A stretch of 64,000 nucleotides of DNA from positions 62,001 to 126,000 of the forward strand of contig JADCGP010000012.1 of NCBI GenBank assembly GCA_020248915.1, in the 5' to 3' direction. The stretch is from Rubrivivax sp. GTDB taxonomy: Bacteria > Pseudomonadota > Gammaproteobacteria > Burkholderiales > Burkholderiaceae_C. Within the stretch, counting starts at the first letter, position 1. The number at the start of each line of letters is the position of its first letter. Positions 8,457-17,568 of this stretch are shown here, piece after piece. A program made the position numbers and the translations under genes. A model generated the notes under the pieces. It was not told where the DNA came from and did no database searches. It worked only from the letters and a program-made list of their open reading frames with translations.

Positions 8457-10150
8457 ACGTGAAGCGGTTCACCGCCCGCACCACCCGCGACGCGCTGGCG
8501 CTCGTGCGCCAGGCCTTCGGCGAGGACGCCGTCGTGATGTCCACCCGCCCCTGCGCCGACGGCGTCGAGGTGCTGGCCATGGCGCCCGAGAGCGTGCTGC
8601 AGATCGAGCGCCTCGGCGCGTCGGCCGAGCGCGTGCAGGCCCCGGCGCTGCCGGCTGCCCCGCCCGCTCGGGTCGCGGCGCCCGTGCTCGACCGCAGGGT
8701 CGAGCCCACCTTCGACGACGCACCGGGTGCGCTGCGCCAGGAGGTGCGCGAGGACGCCCAGAAGCTGGAGATGAGCACGCTGTCGTTCCAGGAATACGTG
8801 CGCGAGCGCATGCTGAGGCGGCGCCAGAACGAGCTCGCCGCGGCCGAGCGCGCCGCGGGCCGTTCAGCGGCCCAGGCGGGCACGGCGGTGCCGACCGGAC
8901 GGCCCGGTGTCACGGCGTCGACTGCCCCGGCGCGGCCCGCCGCGGCGGCCGCTGCCGCAGCCGTGGCGGCACCGGCTCCGATCGAGGCGGCGCGCGCGCG
9001 GCTGTCCGCCAGACTGCCGGCCCGCGCGCAGGACGGGGTTGCCATCGGCACCGACGACGCGGACGCCAGGCGTGCTGCGCCCGTGCTGCGCGACGAGCTC
9101 GGGCTGTCCGGCGGCGAGCCGCCCCGGCTGTCGGTGCCGGTGCCCGCCGCCGAGTCCGCCGCGGTGCAGTCCGCCGCGGCGCAGGCCCAGGGCGCGATGC
9201 TCGACGAGCTTCGCTCGGTGCGGGGCCTGATCGAGCAGCGCTTCGGCGCGCTTGCCTTCATGGAGAAGTTGCAGCGTCAGCCGCGCCAGGCCCAGCTCTC
9301 GCAGCGCCTGCTGGACAACGGCTTCTCGCCGGCGCTGGTGCGCAAGCTCGTGGCCGGGCTGCCGGCGGACGTCGACGAACTGCCCTGGGCGGCTGGTGTG
9401 CTGGAGCGCAACCTGCAGACCGGCGAGCGCGAGGGCGCCCTGGAGGATCAGGGCGGCGTGTACGCGCTCGTCGGGGCCACCGGGGTCGGCAAGACGACCT
9501 CCACCGCCAAGCTGGCGGCGGCCTTCGCCACCCGGCACGGCGCGTCCAACCTCGGCCTGATCACCCTCGACGCCTATCGCGTCGCGGCGCACGAACAGCT
9601 GCGCGCCTACGGCCGCATCCTCGGCGTGCCGGTGCACACCGCGCACGACCGCGCGTCGCTGGAGGACCTGCTGGAGCTGCTGTCGGGCAAGCGCATGGTG
9701 CTGGTCGACACGGCGGGCATGGCGCAGCGCGACGACCGCACCCGGGACCTGCTCGAGATGCTCTCGCACCCGTCGATCAAGCGGCTGCTGGTCGTCAACG
9801 CGTCGGCGCAGGGCGAGACGATCGAGGACCAGCTGACCGCCTACGCAGCCAGCGGCTGCCGCGGCGTCGTGCTCTCGAAGGTGGACGAGGCGGTCAAGCT
9901 CGGGCCGGCCCTGGACGCCATCATCCGGGGCCGCCTGAAGGTGGTCGCGGTGGCCAATGGCCAGCGCGTGCCGGAGGACTGGCACCGCCTGTCCGCCGCT
10001 GCCCTGGTGCAACGCGCCCTGGTGGCCAGCGGTGCCGCGGCCTGGCGCCTCGACGACAGCGACGTCAACCTGATCTTCGCCGGGCTGCCGGTGTCGGCGC
10101 TCGTGCCCGCCGCCGCGCAGGCGGCACGGGCCGCCGCGTCGCGGGCCTGA
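8453..10150 (+). CDS. flhF: Flagellar placement GTPase FlhF
   Basis: FlhF is an SRP-type GTPase that sets the site and number of flagella. The N-terminal B domain begins MNVKRFTARTTRDAL. An Ala/Pro-rich linker spans about residues 60-240. The NG domain then shows the P-loop GATGVGKTTSTAK near residues 341-353, the DTAGM motif and a KVDEA base-recognition motif (normally TKxD; here SKVD). The length of 565 residues is at the long end because of the linker. It overlaps flhA by 4 bases, and the flhG-like gene starts 18 bases downstream. Confidence 0.95.
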   Translation: MNVKRFTARTTRDALALVRQAFGEDAVVMSTRPCADGVEVLAMAPESVLQIERLGASAERVQAPALPAAPPARVAAPVLDRRVEPTFDDAPGALRQEVREDAQKLEMSTLSFQEYVRERMLRRRQNELAAAERAAGRSAAQAGTAVPTGRPGVTASTAPARPAAAAAAAAVAAPAPIEAARARLSARLPARAQDGVAIGTDDADARRAAPVLRDELGLSGGEPPRLSVPVPAAESAAVQSAAAQAQGAMLDELRSVRGLIEQRFGALAFMEKLQRQPRQAQLSQRLLDNGFSPALVRKLVAGLPADVDELPWAAGVLERNLQTGEREGALEDQGGVYALVGATGVGKTTSTAKLAAAFATRHGASNLGLITLDAYRVAAHEQLRAYGRILGVPVHTAHDRASLEDLLELLSGKRMVLVDTAGMAQRDDRTRDLLEMLSHPSIKRLLVVNASAQGETIEDQLTAYAASGCRGVVLSKVDEAVKLGPALDAIIRGRLKVVAVANGQRVPEDWHRLSAAALVQRALVASGAAAWRLDDSDVNLIFAGLPVSALVPAAAQAARAAASRA

Positions 10151-10167
10151 CCGGGGAGCGCGGCGCG

Positions 10168-10959
10168 ATGCGCGACTTCTACGCGACCTCGGGATCGATG
10201 CACCTGGACCAGGCCGACGGTCTGCGCCGGCTGTTCGCCGGCGCGCGACTGCGCACGCTGGCGCTGGCGGCCAACCCGCACGTGGCTTTCGGGGGCGTGG
10301 TGCTCGACCGGCTGGCCGAGACGCTGGCCAGGCTCGGCCGGCATGTGCTCGTCGTCGACGCGGCGACCGGCTCGCCGGAGCCGCACGAGCTGGCGCGGCT
10401 CGACCTGACTGCCGGCATCGAGCGCATCGGCCAGCAGCTGGCCTACCTGCCGGCCCGCGGCCTGCCCCGCAGCCACGTCGACACGCGCGGTTCAGCCGCC
10501 GGCTTTGTCGATGCGCTGCAGGCGGCGTGCCCTGCCGCCGACCTTCTGCTGGTGCACGCCGACGCGGCCGACCTGGCGCGGATGTTCGCGCGCCGGCCGC
10601 TGCGCCCGGTGCTGGTCGGTGCCGACCACCCGGAGAGCATCAAGCACGCCTACGCCAGCGCCAAGCTGCTGGCGCTGCGCGGCGGCCTGCTCACCTTCGA
10701 CCTGCTGCTGGCCGCGTCGCCGCAGTCGCCGCGGGTCGACGCGATCGCTGCCAGCCTGGCCCAGTGCGCCGACAGCTTCCTGGGCGCCGTGCTGCAGGAC
10801 TGGGCGCTGGTCGATCCCGCCGCCAGCGCATCCGACCCCGGGTCCGATAGCCTGGTCGACCTGCTGCGCGCCCAGCTGGCCGAGGAGGGGACGGGTGTGC
10901 CGCCCGCAGCCCCGCCGTCGCGCTGCGCGGTCCGACCGGCGCTCGCCGGCCGCCACTGA
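10168..10959 (+). CDS. flhG: FlhG/FleN-like MinD-family protein with degenerate P-loop
   Basis: FlhG is a MinD-type ATPase that counters FlhF and limits flagellar number. This 263-residue product starts at the ATG giving MRDFYATSG, with GGGGAG 11 bases upstream. It keeps the N-terminal DQADGLRRL segment (residues 14-22) that in FlhG contacts the FlhF GTPase, and the LGRHVLVVDA strand (57-65). The deviant Walker A, normally KGGxGKT after the first strand, reads ANPHVAFGGV (35-44) with no lysine. A MinD-type SDK-like or membrane-helix signature is not obvious either. It probably cannot bind or hydrolyse ATP normally. The symbol rests on position between flhF and fliA plus the DQAxGLRRL motif. 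Confidence 0.8.
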   Translation: MRDFYATSGSMHLDQADGLRRLFAGARLRTLALAANPHVAFGGVVLDRLAETLARLGRHVLVVDAATGSPEPHELARLDLTAGIERIGQQLAYLPARGLPRSHVDTRGSAAGFVDALQAACPAADLLLVHADAADLARMFARRPLRPVLVGADHPESIKHAYASAKLLALRGGLLTFDLLLAASPQSPRVDAIAASLAQCADSFLGAVLQDWALVDPAASASDPGSDSLVDLLRAQLAEEGTGVPPAAPPSRCAVRPALAGRH

Positions 10960-11028
10960 ACGCCCGCCGGCCGCATCGCCCCATCCCATCGGACCAGCCC
11001 GAACGCCGAGAACCACGAGGGATCCGAC

Positions 11029-11742
11029 ATGTACACCGCGAAAGGACAACTCGACACCGGTGCGCTGCTCAAGCAGTACAGCCCGCTGGTGCGGCGGCTG
11101 GCGCATCAGATGATCGCCAAGCTGCCGGCCAACGTCGAGCTCGACGACCTGATCCAGGTCGGCATGATCGGGCTGACCGACGCCCTGTCGCGCTTCGACG
11201 CGGCGCAGGGCGTGCAGTTCGAGACCTTCGCGACCCAGCGCATCCGCGGCGCGATGCTCGACGAGCTGCGCGGCAACGACTGGATGAGCCGGGGCGACCG
11301 CCGCCACCAGCGCAGCATCGAGGCCGCCGTGCACCGGCTGGAGCAACGCCTGGGGCGCGCGCCGAGCGAGGGCGAGATCGCCCGCGAGATGGAGATGTCG
11401 CTGCAGGACTACCAGGAGCTGCTGGCCAAGGTGCGCGGCACCCAGCTGCTGTACCTGGAGGACATCGGCGGCGACGACGGCGACGACGACTACCTCGACC
11501 GGCACATCGCCGACGAGGATGCCAACCCGGTTGCGCGCCTGCAGGACCGGCGCATGCGCGAGGCGCTGGTCGAGGCGATCAAGCAGCTGCCGGAGCGCGA
11601 GCAGTACGTGATGAGCATGTACTACGAGCACGACATGAACCTGAAGGAGATCGCCGCCGTCCTCGGCGTGACCGAGAGCCGGGTCTGCCAGCTTCACAGC
11701 CAGTCGATCGCCCGGCTGCGCTCGCGGCTGCGCGACTGGTAG
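11029..11742 (+). CDS. fliA: Flagellar sigma factor FliA (sigma-28)
   Basis: FliA directs RNA polymerase to late flagellar promoters once FlgM is exported. The 237-residue product has region 2 (LDDLIQVGMIGLTDALSRFD, with FATQRIRGAMLDELR), region 3, and region 4 with LKEIAAVLGVTESRVCQLH as the helix-turn-helix. A GAGGGA ribosome site precedes the ATG. It closes the flhBAF-flhG run. Its anti-sigma factor flgM lies less than 1 kb downstream on the other strand, and candidate FliA promoters are scattered through the window. Confidence 0.97.
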   Translation: MYTAKGQLDTGALLKQYSPLVRRLAHQMIAKLPANVELDDLIQVGMIGLTDALSRFDAAQGVQFETFATQRIRGAMLDELRGNDWMSRGDRRHQRSIEAAVHRLEQRLGRAPSEGEIAREMEMSLQDYQELLAKVRGTQLLYLEDIGGDDGDDDYLDRHIADEDANPVARLQDRRMREALVEAIKQLPEREQYVMSMYYEHDMNLKEIAAVLGVTESRVCQLHSQSIARLRSRLRDW

Positions 11743-12033
11743 CGCCGGCTGCGGCGCGCTGCAGGCAGCGCTTACCCGACGCGGCCCCAGCCCCGGCTCC
11801 GGGGAGCACGGGGAGCACGGGGGTTCGCCGTCGAGCGCCGCGAATCCATGCGGCAGGCGCGGCATGGCCGCGGCGAGGCCAGGAACGATCGATGGTCAGC
11901 GGGCCGGTGCGCCCCAGCGACCGGCGAGTCCACGACGTCGGCAGGCCCGGCAGGGCCCGGGGTGCGACCCGGCCCACGTCCGCCTCGTCGACGACCAGGA
12001 CGGCCTGGCCGGAGGGGTGCCTGAGGCGCCAGC
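11743..12033. other. Convergent intergenic region fliA / flgN
   Basis: These 291 bases separate the 3' ends of fliA and flgN. The only structure I see is a short GC hairpin, CCCCGG-CT-CCGGGG at 11791-11804, without a T-run, and a GGGGAGCACG direct repeat right after it. No convincing gene, promoter or tRNA is present. Confidence 0.5.
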
Positions 12034-12438
12034 TCAGGCGCGCAGGCCGCCGGCGGGCAGGGTGCGTTCGCTGCCGCCGGCCGCCGAGTACAGGCCGGAA
12101 GGCCCGGGCTGGGGCATCAGCACGTCGATCGCGCGGTCGAGCGACGCGCTCGCGCGCGCGAGGGCCTCGCGCTGGGCGGCCACCTCGGCCCCCGCACGGG
12201 CCAGGCGCTGGCGCAGTGCCGGCGGCACGACGCCGGCGCGGGCGGCGGCGCGGAATCGCTCGACGGCATGCGACAGCGCGGCCTGAAGCTCGTGGGCCGC
12301 CTGATCGACGGCCTGGGGATCGTCGCGCTGCAGGGCCTGCCCGAGCGCGTTCAGACGGCCTTCCAAGGCCGCCAACGGGCGTTCGAGCGCCGCCTCGCCG
12401 TCGCCCGAGGCCGAGATCAGACCGACTTCGCGATCCAC
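12034..12438 (-). CDS. flgN: Flagellar hook-filament junction chaperone FlgN
   Basis: FlgN-type chaperones keep FlgK and FlgL soluble and bring them to the export gate. The 134-residue product is almost entirely helical and heptad-like. It ends with the segment SGLYSAAGG, close to the LYGANG tail of enteric FlgN. It starts at a GTG 7 bases after the flgM stop codon, and the order flgA-flgM-flgN is the usual one. Sequence conservation in this family is low, so the call rests on size, helical content, the C-terminal motif and position. Confidence 0.82.
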   Translation of the reverse strand: MDREVGLISASGDGEAALERPLAALEGRLNALGQALQRDDPQAVDQAAHELQAALSHAVERFRAAARAGVVPPALRQRLARAGAEVAAQREALARASASLDRAIDVLMPQPGPSGLYSAAGGSERTLPAGGLRA

Positions 12439-12445
12439 GCCGTGG

Positions 12446-12730
12446 TCAGCTCAGCTTGCGGCCGAGCAGCTCCTCGGCATTGACGATCAGCTTGTCGGCG
12501 ATCGCCTCCGGGTTGACCTTGTAGTTGCCGTCGCGGATCGCGGTGGCGATCCGGTCGACCTTGGCGGCGTCGAAACTGCCGTCCCCGGCTCCCGTGACCA
12601 CCAGCGACGCCGCGGAGGACAGTTCGACCTTGGCGCTCGGCTCGGTGGACGCGACCGGCGCGGCATCAGCCCGACGCTCGCTGACGGGCGCCTGGACAAC
12701 GGGCTTGGCATCGATAGAACCGATCTTCAT
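12446..12730 (-). CDS. flgM: Anti-sigma-28 factor FlgM
   Basis: FlgM binds FliA and is exported through the completed hook, releasing FliA. The 94-residue product begins MKIGSID and has a disordered Ala/Pro-rich N-terminal half. The conserved C-terminal FliA-binding half shows DAAKVDRIATAIRDGNYKVN and ends LIVNAEELLG. A sigma-28-type promoter lies about 55 bases upstream, giving the expected autoregulatory loop. flgN follows closely on the same strand. Confidence 0.95.
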   Translation of the reverse strand: MKIGSIDAKPVVQAPVSERRADAAPVASTEPSAKVELSSAASLVVTGAGDGSFDAAKVDRIATAIRDGNYKVNPEAIADKLIVNAEELLGRKLS

Positions 12731-12785
12731 GGGTCACTCCCCTTCCGGAGCGCGCGCAGCGCACACGCCCCAAGACACACTCGCG

Positions 12786-12813
12786 CTATCGGGTCGCGCA
12801 GCAGTGGACTTTA
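12786..12813 (-). promoter_or_regulatory. Sigma-28 (FliA)-type promoter for flgMN
   Basis: On the minus strand, TAAAGTCC (12813-12806), 12 bases, then CCCGATAG (12793-12786). This is close to the enteric consensus TAAAGTTT-N11-GCCGATAA. The leader to the flgM ATG is about 55 bases. It differs from the other sites in the window by having TAAAG rather than TCAAG and one extra spacer base. It lies in a short AT-richer stretch between flgA and flgM. Confidence 0.78.
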
Positions 12814-12915
12814 GGCGGCAGATACACATTCTCGCGAAATCCCCCGCAAATGGGGGTGTCCGGGGCTGACCGCGGCGGTGGGCCGCGACGCGGCGCGTCC
12901 CGATCCGGCAGCGTC

Positions 12916-13656
12916 TCACAGCGTCACCTCGACCCGCTGGGCCGCCACCGGGCGGCCGATGACGATCCGACCGGACTCGGTCCGCACCCGGACCAGCTGG
13001 CCCTCGATGCCGCTGCCCAGGGCGACCCCATCGGTGGCCACGCTGTAGCCGGGCCCGACGGCGACGATGCGGACCACGTCGCCGCCGGCGAACCATTGGC
13101 GCCGCTGCAGGTCGGCGGACTGCAGCGGCTGGCCGGCGCCGATCGCGCGGGCCAGCGTTCGGCCGGCCACGCCTTCCAGGCTCGCGAGCGGCGCCTGGGG
13201 CGAGGCCGCCCAGTCGATCTCGGCGAGCCGGAACAGGTCGGCTGACAGGGCCGTGCCGGCGGGCGTGGGCCCGCGAGCCACCAGGGCAGGCGCCAGGACG
13301 CGAACCTCCACCGGCAGCGTCACGCGCCAGGCGACCGGGCCGCCCGCGCAGCGCAGCCCGATCCGGGTGCGCCCCCAGACCGGCTGCCCCGCCAGGAGGT
13401 GGGGCTCGATGCGCTCGCACGGCGCCAGCCGCAGCCGCGGATCAGGGGTGCCCGGAACCGCCAGCACGCGCGCGGCCCGCGGCGCCGACGGCAGGGCCGC
13501 CTCGCGGGCGAGCTCGGCAGCGGCCGCCAACACGGCCGGCGGCAGGGCCGCGGGCGGGACGTCGGTGGCTTGGGCAGGCAGCAGGCAGCCCGCCAGCGCC
13601 GCCGCGGCGAGCAGCGTGCGTGGGGCGACGGGGGGCCGGGACGTGCGATCGTTCAC
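12916..13656 (-). CDS. flgA: P-ring assembly chaperone FlgA
   Basis: FlgA is a periplasmic chaperone needed for the FlgI P-ring. The 246-residue product is called from a GTG giving MNDRTSRPP. A longer frame up to 13797 runs into the flgB leader and adds no family-like sequence. A signal peptide ends near AQA (about residue 30). The C-terminal SAF-like domain contains GRTLARAIGAGQPLQ and the terminal region with VATDGVALGSGIEGQ and VRTESGRIVIG. It is divergent from flgB with 164 bases between. Confidence 0.92.
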   Translation of the reverse strand: MNDRTSRPPVAPRTLLAAAALAGCLLPAQATDVPPAALPPAVLAAAAELAREAALPSAPRAARVLAVPGTPDPRLRLAPCERIEPHLLAGQPVWGRTRIGLRCAGGPVAWRVTLPVEVRVLAPALVARGPTPAGTALSADLFRLAEIDWAASPQAPLASLEGVAGRTLARAIGAGQPLQSADLQRRQWFAGGDVVRIVAVGPGYSVATDGVALGSGIEGQLVRVRTESGRIVIGRPVAAQRVEVTL

Positions 13657-13820
13657 GCGACGGAATGTAACAAGCGGGCGGCAGCGGCCAGGGAAGGAAA
13701 AGGGTGCCGGAAGGCCTCCTATTCGGGCCCAAGCGCGGGGCAGCGCTACCCAGAATGCATTCGCATCCCGGGCCGGCCCCGGCACAGGCCCCGGCACAGG
13801 CAGCGCCCTGGAGGATCCAG
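13657..13820. promoter_or_regulatory. Divergent flgA / flgB promoter region with 12-bp tandem repeat
   Basis: This 164-base gap must carry the outward promoters of flgA and the flgB operon. I see no sigma-28-type site here, which fits FlhDC-activated class II promoters, but I cannot point to an FlhDC box with confidence. A perfect 12-bp tandem duplication, GGCCCCGGCACA, lies at 13775-13798. A GGAGG ribosome site precedes flgB. Confidence 0.5.
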
Positions 13821-14219
13821 ATGATCAGGCAGCTCACCGCCTCACTCGAATTCCACGGTCAGTCGCTGCTGTTGCGCGCGGAGCGTCAGCGGCTGATTGC
13901 CAGCAACATCGCCAACGCCGACACCCCCGGCTACAAGGCGCGCGATTTCAACTTCGCCGACGCGCTGCGGACCGCCACAGGCAGCGCCGGCCCCGGCGAG
14001 GGCATCGCCGCGGGGGTGATGAGCCCGGGCGGCCGGCTGCGGCCCGACCTGCGCCACGCGCTGGCCAGCCAGGTGCACCTGGACAGCAACACGGTGGACA
14101 TGGATCGCGAGCGCGCGTCCTTCGCCGACAACGCCGTCAAGTACGAGAGCACGCTGCGATTCATCAACGGCAGCGTGCGCACGGTGCTCGATGCCATGAA
14201 GAGCCCGGGGCAGCCTTGA
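13821..14219 (+). CDS. flgB: Flagellar proximal rod protein FlgB
   Basis: FlgB is a proximal rod subunit exported by the flagellar type III system. The 132-residue product starts MIRQLTASLEFHG at an ATG with GGAGG upstream. It carries the axial-protein signature ASNIANADTPGYKARDF near residues 30-45. The C-terminal helix YESTLRFINGSVRTVLDA closes the D0 coiled coil. It opens the flgBCDEFGHIJKL run. Confidence 0.96.
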   Translation: MIRQLTASLEFHGQSLLLRAERQRLIASNIANADTPGYKARDFNFADALRTATGSAGPGEGIAAGVMSPGGRLRPDLRHALASQVHLDSNTVDMDRERASFADNAVKYESTLRFINGSVRTVLDAMKSPGQP

Positions 14220-14244
14220 GCGCCAGGGGCATGGAGACTGAACG

Positions 14245-14667
14245 ATGAGCATGCTGCGGATCTTCGACGTCGCCGGCAGCGCGGTCAGCGCGCAGAGCCA
14301 GCGGCTGAACGTGGTGGCCAGCAACCTGGCCAACGCCGACACGGTCGCGGGGCCGGACGGCAGCGCCTACAAGGCGCGGCAGGTGGTCTTCCAGACCGTG
14401 ATGCTGGGCCGCAGGCAGGGCGCCGACGACCCGGCCAGCGCCGGCGTGACGGTATCCACCGTCACCGAGAGCCAGGCCCCGGGACGCCGGGTGCACGACC
14501 CCCGCCATCCGTCGGCCGATGCCGAGGGCTACGTCACCTACAGCAACGTGAGCCCGGTGGAGGAGATGGTCAACATGATCTCGGCGTCGCGCAGCTACCA
14601 GAACAACATCGAGGTGATGAACACCGCCCGCAGCCTGCTGCTGAAGACGCTGCAGGTGGGCCAGTGA
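14245..14667 (+). CDS. flgC: Flagellar proximal rod protein FlgC
   Basis: FlgC is a rod subunit. The 140-residue length is normal. The N-terminal axial motif reads [17 protein letters not shown], followed by [10 protein letters not shown]. The C terminus has the conserved [33 protein letters not shown]-type helix (seen near residues 102-135). It lies 25 bases after flgB and 22 before flgD. Confidence 0.97.
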   Translation: MSMLRIFDVAGSAVSAQSQRLNVVASNLANADTVAGPDGSAYKARQVVFQTVMLGRRQGADDPASAGVTVSTVTESQAPGRRVHDPRHPSADAEGYVTYSNVSPVEEMVNMISASRSYQNNIEVMNTARSLLLKTLQVGQ

Positions 14668-14689
14668 GCGGCGACGGGGAGACATCGCG

Positions 14690-15358
14690 ATGAGCACCTT
14701 CGACGCCCTGGCCAGTTCCACCGCGGCCGCTTCCGCCGCATCCGCCTCCAGCGCTTCCGCGTCCTCGCGCATCGAGGCCGGCAGCGCCGAGCGCTTCCTC
14801 AAGATGCTGGTCACGCAGATGCAGAACCAGGATCCGCTGAACCCGCTGGACAACGCCCAGATCACGAGCCAGATGGCGCAGATCAATACCGTCAGCGGCA
14901 TCGAGCGGCTCAACGACACGGTCGCCTCTCTGAACGCGCAGTACGCGCGGATGCAGACGCTGCAGGGCGCCGCGCTGGTCGGCCGCGACGTGTCGCTGAA
15001 GGGCGATCGCATCGCCGTGCAGGGCGGCCGTGGCGTCGGCGGCTTCGACCTCGCCGGCACCGCCAGCCGCGTGCTGGTCGAGGTCCTGAGCCCGGCCGGG
15101 CGCGTGGTCGACACCATCGACCTCGGCACGCAGGGTGCCGGGCGCCACGGGTTCGAGTGGAACGCCGCCGCCAAGGGCGTGGCCGATGGCACCGGGCACC
15201 GCTTCCGGGTCCTTGCGACGTCGGGCGCTGCCACCGTGAGCGCCACGCCGCTGATGCGCGACCGCGTCGAGTCCGTGTCGCTGGCCGGCAACCGGCTGAC
15301 GCTGGACACCCGGCTGTCCGGCCAGATCGACTACGACGCGGTCCAGGCCGTGAACTGA
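14690..15358 (+). CDS. flgD: Hook cap protein FlgD
   Basis: FlgD caps the growing hook and is needed for FlgE polymerisation. The 222-residue product has an Ala/Ser-rich N terminus and then the family hallmark FLKMLVTQMQNQDPLNPLDN (about residues 35-54). The C-terminal FlgD Ig-like and tudor-like regions contain VLVEVLSPAGRVVDTIDLG. It lies between flgC and flgE in canonical order. Confidence 0.95.
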   Translation: MSTFDALASSTAAASAASASSASASSRIEAGSAERFLKMLVTQMQNQDPLNPLDNAQITSQMAQINTVSGIERLNDTVASLNAQYARMQTLQGAALVGRDVSLKGDRIAVQGGRGVGGFDLAGTASRVLVEVLSPAGRVVDTIDLGTQGAGRHGFEWNAAAKGVADGTGHRFRVLATSGAATVSATPLMRDRVESVSLAGNRLTLDTRLSGQIDYDAVQAVN

Positions 15359-15384
15359 ACGAACCTCCCACCAGGACACCACCC

Positions 15385-16647
15385 ATGAGCTTCCAGCAAG
15401 GCATCTCCGGTCTGAACGCCACCAGCAAGAACCTGGAGGTGATCGGCAACAACATCGCCAATGCCAACACCTTTGGCGCCAAGGTGGCGCGCGCCGAGTT
15501 CGGCGACGTGTACGCCGCCGCGCTCAACGGCACCGGCGCCACGATGGCCGGCATCGGCACCAACCTCACCGTGGTGGCCCAGCAGTTCACGCAGGGCAAC
15601 ATCACGACCACCGAGAACCCGCTCGACCTGGCGATCAACGGCAACGGCTTCTTCCAGCTCAGCGACGCGCTGACCCCGGTCACCTACACCCGCAACGGCC
15701 AGTTCAAGGTCGACCGCGACGGCTTCATCGTGAGCAACGCCGGCCGCAAGCTGATGGGCTATGCCGCCGACGCCTCCGGCGTCATCCAGACCGGCCAGTC
15801 GGCCCCGCTGCAACTGCCCACCGCGGGCATCGCGCCGGTGCCCACGTCGGCCATCGACATCGACATGAACCTCGACTCGCGCAAGGCAGTCACGTTCACC
15901 GGGGCGACGCCGGCGATCGAGTTCGACGACGCGGCCACCTACAACAACGCGACCTCGGCGACCGTGTTCGACGCCAAGGGCCAGGAGATCGCGCTGACGC
16001 TGTTCTTCCAGAAGTCGGCCAACGACACCTGGCATGTGTACGCCACGGCCAACGGCACCACGGTGGCCGGCACGGCGGCGGCACCCCAGCCGGTCACGAC
16101 CATCACCTATGCGCCCGACGGCAAGGCCCCGACGTCGCCCACCGCGCCGGTCGTCTTCGACATCCCGTCGGTGCTCAACGCCCAGGGAGCCACGACGCTG
16201 CCGATCATCGGCGCGACGATCGACCTGCGGCAGACCACCCAGTACGGCTCGCCGTTCGCCGTGTCCAACCTGAGCCAGGACGGCTTTGGCGCCGGCCAGC
16301 TGGCGTCGATCGTGGTCGAGCCCAACGGCATCGTCACGGCGCGCTACTCGAACGGGCAGTCGCGTCCGGCCGGCCAGATCGAGGTCGCCAACTTCCGCAA
16401 CCCGCAGGGTCTTCAACCGCTGGGCGACAACCAGTGGGGCCGCACCTTCTCGAGCGGCGACCCCGTGGCCGGCATCCCGGGCGACGGCAACCTGGGCGTG
16501 CTGCAGTCGGGCGCGCTGGAGCAGAGCAACGTCGACATCACCGCCGAGCTGGTCGACCTGATCACCGCGCAGCGCGTCTACCAGGCCAACGCCCAGACCA
16601 TCAAGACGCAGGACCAGGTGATGCAGACGCTGGTCAACCTGCGCTGA
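15385..16647 (+). CDS. flgE: Flagellar hook protein FlgE
   Basis: FlgE builds the hook, the universal joint outside the cell. The 420-residue product starts MSFQQGISGLNATSKNL at an ATG 26 bases after flgD. The axial motif is GNNIANANTFGAK. The D1/D2 domains are rich in Thr, Ala and Asn. The C terminus reads SNVDITAELVDLITAQRVYQ followed by NAQTIKTQDQ, which is typical of hook proteins. A longer upstream frame overlaps flgD and is not needed. Confidence 0.96.
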   Translation: MSFQQGISGLNATSKNLEVIGNNIANANTFGAKVARAEFGDVYAAALNGTGATMAGIGTNLTVVAQQFTQGNITTTENPLDLAINGNGFFQLSDALTPVTYTRNGQFKVDRDGFIVSNAGRKLMGYAADASGVIQTGQSAPLQLPTAGIAPVPTSAIDIDMNLDSRKAVTFTGATPAIEFDDAATYNNATSATVFDAKGQEIALTLFFQKSANDTWHVYATANGTTVAGTAAAPQPVTTITYAPDGKAPTSPTAPVVFDIPSVLNAQGATTLPIIGATIDLRQTTQYGSPFAVSNLSQDGFGAGQLASIVVEPNGIVTARYSNGQSRPAGQIEVANFRNPQGLQPLGDNQWGRTFSSGDPVAGIPGDGNLGVLQSGALEQSNVDITAELVDLITAQRVYQANAQTIKTQDQVMQTLVNLR

Positions 16648-16679
16648 TCGCACGCCGGACCCGTCGCCGAAGGGCTGCC

Positions 16680-17411
16680 ATGGACCGCCTGATCTACCTC
16701 GCGATGGCCGGTGCGAAGGCCACGATGCAGCGCCAGGACGTGCTGGCCAACAACCTGGCCAACGCGTCGACCAACGGCTTCCGCGCCGAGATGCAGGCCT
16801 TCCGCGCCGTGCCGGTGCGCGGCGACGGCGCGACGACGCGCGTCTACGCGCTGGAGTCGACGATCGGCCACGACGTCCGACCCGGGCCGGTGCAGACGAC
16901 AGGCCGGGCGCTGGACGTGGCCGTGATGGGCAACGCGTGGCTCGCGGTCCAGGCCGTCGACGGCACCGAGGCCTACACGCGGGCCGGCTCGCTCCAGGTG
17001 GATGCCGAAGGGCAACTGGTCGGCGTGTCCGGGCTGCCGGTGCTGGGTGACGGCGGCCCGATCACGGTGCCGGCAGGGGCGAGCGTGGAGGTCGCGGCCG
17101 ACGGCAGCGTCGTGACCCAGGTCGGGGGCGCGCGGCCGCAGGTTGCCGGCAAGCTCAAGCTGGTCACACCGGAGACGCCTGCTGCGCTGACCCGCGGCAC
17201 CGACGGCCTTTTCCGCGCCGCCGACGGCGAGCTTCAAGCCGACCCGACGGCCCGGGTCCAGGGCGGCGCCCTGGAGGGCAGCAACGTCAGCCCCGTGGAG
17301 ACCATGGTGGCGATGATCGCCGCGGCGCGCCAGTTCGAGCAGCAGATGAAGATGCTGCAGGGCGCCGAGCAGCGCGAGCAGGGCGCCGCCAAGCTGCTGG
17401 CCCCGCAGTGA
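16680..17411 (+). CDS. flgF: Flagellar proximal rod protein FlgF
   Basis: FlgF is a rod protein. The 243-residue product starts MDRLIYLAMAGAKATMQRQD, with the axial motif ANNLANASTNGFRAEMQAF. The C-terminal helix holds EGSNVSPVETMVAMIAAARQFEQQMKM. The ATG at 16680 is 33 bases after flgE and follows GAAGGG. A 157-base gap separates it from flgG, the longest gap in the flg run. Confidence 0.95.
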   Translation: MDRLIYLAMAGAKATMQRQDVLANNLANASTNGFRAEMQAFRAVPVRGDGATTRVYALESTIGHDVRPGPVQTTGRALDVAVMGNAWLAVQAVDGTEAYTRAGSLQVDAEGQLVGVSGLPVLGDGGPITVPAGASVEVAADGSVVTQVGGARPQVAGKLKLVTPETPAALTRGTDGLFRAADGELQADPTARVQGGALEGSNVSPVETMVAMIAAARQFEQQMKMLQGAEQREQGAAKLLAPQ

Positions 17412-17568
17412 GCGGCCGCGGCGCGCCGCCCGCCACGGGCTGCGCAGCCCCCGACTAGCGCCCGATTAGGGCCCGCCACCGCCCCCATTTCCAACCCTCG
17501 CCCGCGCCCGTCGCGGGTCAAGATGCTCACAGGAGGCCGCACCCCATGCGGCCCGCGAGGACCGTCGC

